64,000 nt of DNA from JAANXG01 sp034520625 (lineage in GTDB: Bacteria > Pseudomonadota > Gammaproteobacteria > Arenicellales > JAANXG01), in assembly GCA_034520625.1 (NCBI GenBank), contig JAXHNI010000005.1, positions 1 through 64,000 on the forward strand, read 5' to 3'. Below are positions 61,969 through 64,000 of this stretch, piece by piece. Within the stretch, counting starts at the first letter, position 1, and each line of letters begins with the position of its first letter. The translations under genes and the position numbers were made by a program. The notes beneath the pieces are model-generated. The model was not told the origin of the DNA. It saw only the letters and a list, made by a program, of their open reading frames with translations, and did not search any database.

Positions 61969-62150
61969 CAGGATGATGCCGGTTCGGGGCGATTTTTGGT
62001 CGGCCAGGGTCCACCCCCAATGATTCGTGGTTCGCGAGCGGGATGCGCGGTTTCCGGGCTGTGCCGCGGGCTCGCGCGTTGTTCTTCACCCAGGCCGGGG
62101 CGTGCCCGGCACCGGGTCAACCGGAGGCCGCACCGGGTCCGGTCGGCCGG

Positions 62151-62720
62151 TCAATCCAGCCTGACCCCGTCCCAGATAAACCATCCGGTGGCGATGTACT
62201 TCGTGGTGGTGCTGCTGACGATGCCGCGGTGCATGTGGGTGAAATACGCCGGCCACATCACCAGCCTCCCCTGCCTGGCCTCGCAGTCGAATTCCTGTTC
62301 GCTGAAATGGGTCCCGCCGTCCGGCACGTCGTTCAGGTAGATCATCCAGGCCAGTACACGCATCATGTTCGCCGGGCTGCCGACCTCGCAATGCAGCGCG
62401 TAGTAACCTTCCTCCGGCAGGTAACGTTGGAGCACATAGCTGTTGTCGATGATCATCCTCGACAGCGTTCGGAACACGTGCAGCCGCTTCCGGCCGTAGT
62501 CTCCCGCGCCCGCCTCCAGGGCTTTTTCGATGACCTGTTCGGGCATTTCCCGGAGGTGGAACCACCTGGGTATGTCCGTGGATGCCTTGGACGCGGCATT
62601 GAGGGCCTGGGAGCCGATGCGCCCCGGCTGCTGGATCCCGGTATTGCTCTCGAACCAGTCGATAATGCCGTCGCATTGCGCCGGGCTCAGGGCATGGTCT
62701 TTGATCTGTATCTGTTTCAT
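62151..62720 (-). CDS. 2-oxoglutarate/Fe(II)-dependent oxygenase
   Basis: A 189-residue double-stranded beta-helix oxygenase of the prolyl-hydroxylase-like kind. The iron ligands are visible as a variant HxE (ALHCEVGSP near 111, in place of HxD) and the distal histidine in YFTHMHRG near 163. VLAWMIYLNDVPDGGTHFSEQ near 126 is typical of P4H-like enzymes. The substrate, probably a protein or lipid side chain, is unknown. It starts at ATG 62720 and is divergent from bamC across a gap of about 590 bp. Confidence 0.83.
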   Translation of the reverse strand: MKQIQIKDHALSPAQCDGIIDWFESNTGIQQPGRIGSQALNAASKASTDIPRWFHLREMPEQVIEKALEAGAGDYGRKRLHVFRTLSRMIIDNSYVLQRYLPEEGYYALHCEVGSPANMMRVLAWMIYLNDVPDGGTHFSEQEFDCEARQGRLVMWPAYFTHMHRGIVSSTTTKYIATGWFIWDGVRLD

Positions 62721-62868
62721 CGCGTTCGAACGGATCTGAAACTACCGGGTGCGCGCGATTATAGTGGCATTCCGTCGGCGTTGTCAGGGTCGGGCCGAAT
62801 CCCGGGGCGACCACCCAGGGCCCGGCGGCCGGGTTCCGGCTCCTGACGACGCTTACGCGGCGGCGGGT

Positions 62869-63173
62869 AGTGGCTCAGTTTGAATACAGAGCGGAAGGAA
62901 GCGGCCGGTGCACTGCCACAGGCCGCGATCTGATTCGAGAACAAGTGTCGAGGTGTAGGCCGGTGCCAGGGGCCGTCCCCCAGGGCCGCTGTGAATACAT
63001 CCGTGTACGCTCTGGCTCAAACATCCCTGTTTTCGACAGCCCTGGGGGACGGCCCCTGGCACCGGCCTCCCCGATCATTCGGCCCTTCAACCCGGACCAA
63101 TGCCCGCGGGTCGCGAAACGGTGCGGTATCTTTGGAGGTACACCAGCCGTATTCCGCTTCGACCCGAGCCACT
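62869..63173. repeat. Hairpin repeat element, copy B
   Basis: This occupies most of the 590-bp gene-free region between the oxygenase gene and bamC. The core 62958-63067 is a perfect 29-bp inverted repeat around a 52-nt loop, 110 bp in total, lying in the reverse orientation to copy A. Outer imperfect inverted repeats are AGTGGCTCAGTTTGA at 62869-62883 and the complement of AGTGGCTC at 63166-63173. The remaining sequence contains only short spurious frames. Confidence 0.85.
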
Positions 63174-63211
63174 ACCCAGCGGCGGGGCTCAGTGACGACC
63201 CGGGGCATCAT

Positions 63212-63220
63212 TGATATACT
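63212..63220 (+). promoter_or_regulatory. Possible extended -10 promoter of bamC
   Basis: TGATATACT matches an extended -10 element (TGn followed by TATACT). It lies about 93 bases before the bamC start and just after the hairpin repeat. No -35 is obvious. Confidence 0.4.
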
Positions 63221-63312
63221 TTCGCGCCTGAAGGTTGACCGGGCGGCGCGCCGCAATGCGGGCGCCCGGCGCACGGAATACTCGATTTCCTCTTACCTGA
63301 GCAACCATTTCG

Positions 63313-64000
63313 ATGACGAACACTATTCGGTTCCTACTCAATGCCGCCTGCCCGCTGGTACTGGCGTTCTCCCTGGCATCCTGCGGTAAAACGGACACAT
63401 TCAGCTCGATCGAGCCCGGCCAGGAATCCGCCCGCTCGCGGGCCAACCTGGAACTGCCTCCGGATCTGAGCACCACGTCCAGCGACGCCCTGGCGGCCAA
63501 CCAGGCCACCGCCGAGGCCGCGAGCGAGGAGGTCCTCCCGGAACCAGAGGGCCTGGATGTCGTGCGAAACGACGAGGAGGGTTGGCTCGAGGTGGACGCC
63601 CCCGCCGACCAGGTCTGGCGCAGGCTGATCGCTCACTGGGGCGCGCTGGGCGTGGATCTCGTAGTCAGCAATCCCGGCGAGGGCATCATGGAAACCGACT
63701 GGGTGAAACCCACAACCTCGGAAAAGGAAGAATCGAATCTCGGTCAAGTGCTCGTCGACCAGTTTCTCGGCAAGCTCTTCGATGAAAACACGGCACTCGA
63801 CAAGTACACGTTGACGCTTCAGCGGCTCGGCGAGGACAGAACACGCATCGACGTGGCGCACCGGGGCATCAAAAAGATCCAGACCCAGCGATCGTCGGTG
63901 GGCACCAACGCGGACTGGGACTGGGTGGAAACCGATGAAGATCCCGCCAAGATCAGACGCGCCCTGTCGTCGATCGTCTACGGCTTGCAGGGCGGCACGT
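63313..64000 (+). CDS. bamC: Outer membrane protein assembly factor BamC (partial)
   Basis: A lipoprotein of the BAM complex that inserts beta-barrel proteins in the outer membrane. The signal peptide ends at the lipobox LASC (Cys24). The disordered N-terminal region contains the conserved ARANLELPPDLS segment that contacts BamD, followed by the first helix-grip domain (WLEVDAPADQVWRRLIAHW near 91). The gene runs off the window end after 229 codons. dapA, which precedes bamC in many relatives, is absent upstream. Confidence 0.9.
   Translation, partial: MTNTIRFLLNAACPLVLAFSLASCGKTDTFSSIEPGQESARSRANLELPPDLSTTSSDALAANQATAEAASEEVLPEPEGLDVVRNDEEGWLEVDAPADQVWRRLIAHWGALGVDLVVSNPGEGIMETDWVKPTTSEKEESNLGQVLVDQFLGKLFDENTALDKYTLTLQRLGEDRTRIDVAHRGIKKIQTQRSSVGTNADWDWVETDEDPAKIRRALSSIVYGLQGGT

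Overview
The window is about 64 kb of GC-rich, densely packed chromosome from a gammaproteobacterium. Evidence for this is a proline-arginine-histidine-lysine tRNA cluster with encoded CCA ends, folD, htpG, rpmBG, radC, coaBC-dut, gltA, sucAB-lpdA, parCE, xseB-ispA, mltA and bamC. I cannot name a genus. A DmdA-like gene and a DddP-like gene would fit a marine or saline habitat, but that is inference. I see no prophage, integrase, CRISPR array or insertion-sequence transposase. The accessory character comes from small dispersed hairpin repeats and a few uncommon operons.

Layout. 1-13.9 kb: tRNA cluster, folD, htpG, a nucleotidyltransferase, an FAD dehydrogenase, an outer-membrane protein, a DmdA-like/DUF1285 pair, rpmB-rpmG with a terminator, radC, coaBC-dut and a DUF4010 membrane protein. 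14-21.1 kb: TCA-cycle block gltA, sucA, sucB, lpdA. 21.2-26.4 kb: phosphomannomutase, a methyltransferase, an orphan membrane protein, two tandem Slp-like lipoproteins and a class IV aminotransferase. 26.6-30.8 kb: parC and parE. 31-33.6 kb: DUF3501, Fe-S protein and rubrerythrin module behind a perfect PerR/Fur-like palindrome. 33.7-36.8 kb: xseB, ispA, folE2, a retropepsin-like protein and a 34-residue membrane protein. 37-41.2 kb: GGDEF/EAL protein, a conserved hypothetical gene, a hairpin repeat and a small membrane protein.

41.2-53.3 kb holds the most striking region. A nine-gene, tightly packed lipid-modification operon (desaturase, FAD oxidoreductase, DUF1365, CFA synthase, DUF2878, DUF1295, a second CFA-type methyltransferase and two small envelope proteins) lies immediately downstream of an OmpR-type two-component pair. 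A 16-bp tandem motif is shared between the leader of the regulator gene and the leader of the operon. Together these look like a self-regulated membrane-lipid remodelling system.

53.4-64 kb: agmatinase, MoxR ATPase, mltA, a second desaturase, an LptA-like protein, a run of nucleotidyltransferase, HIT protein, DddP-like M24 protein and EamA transporter, a 2OG-Fe(II) oxygenase, a second copy of the hairpin repeat, and the start of bamC, cut by the window edge.
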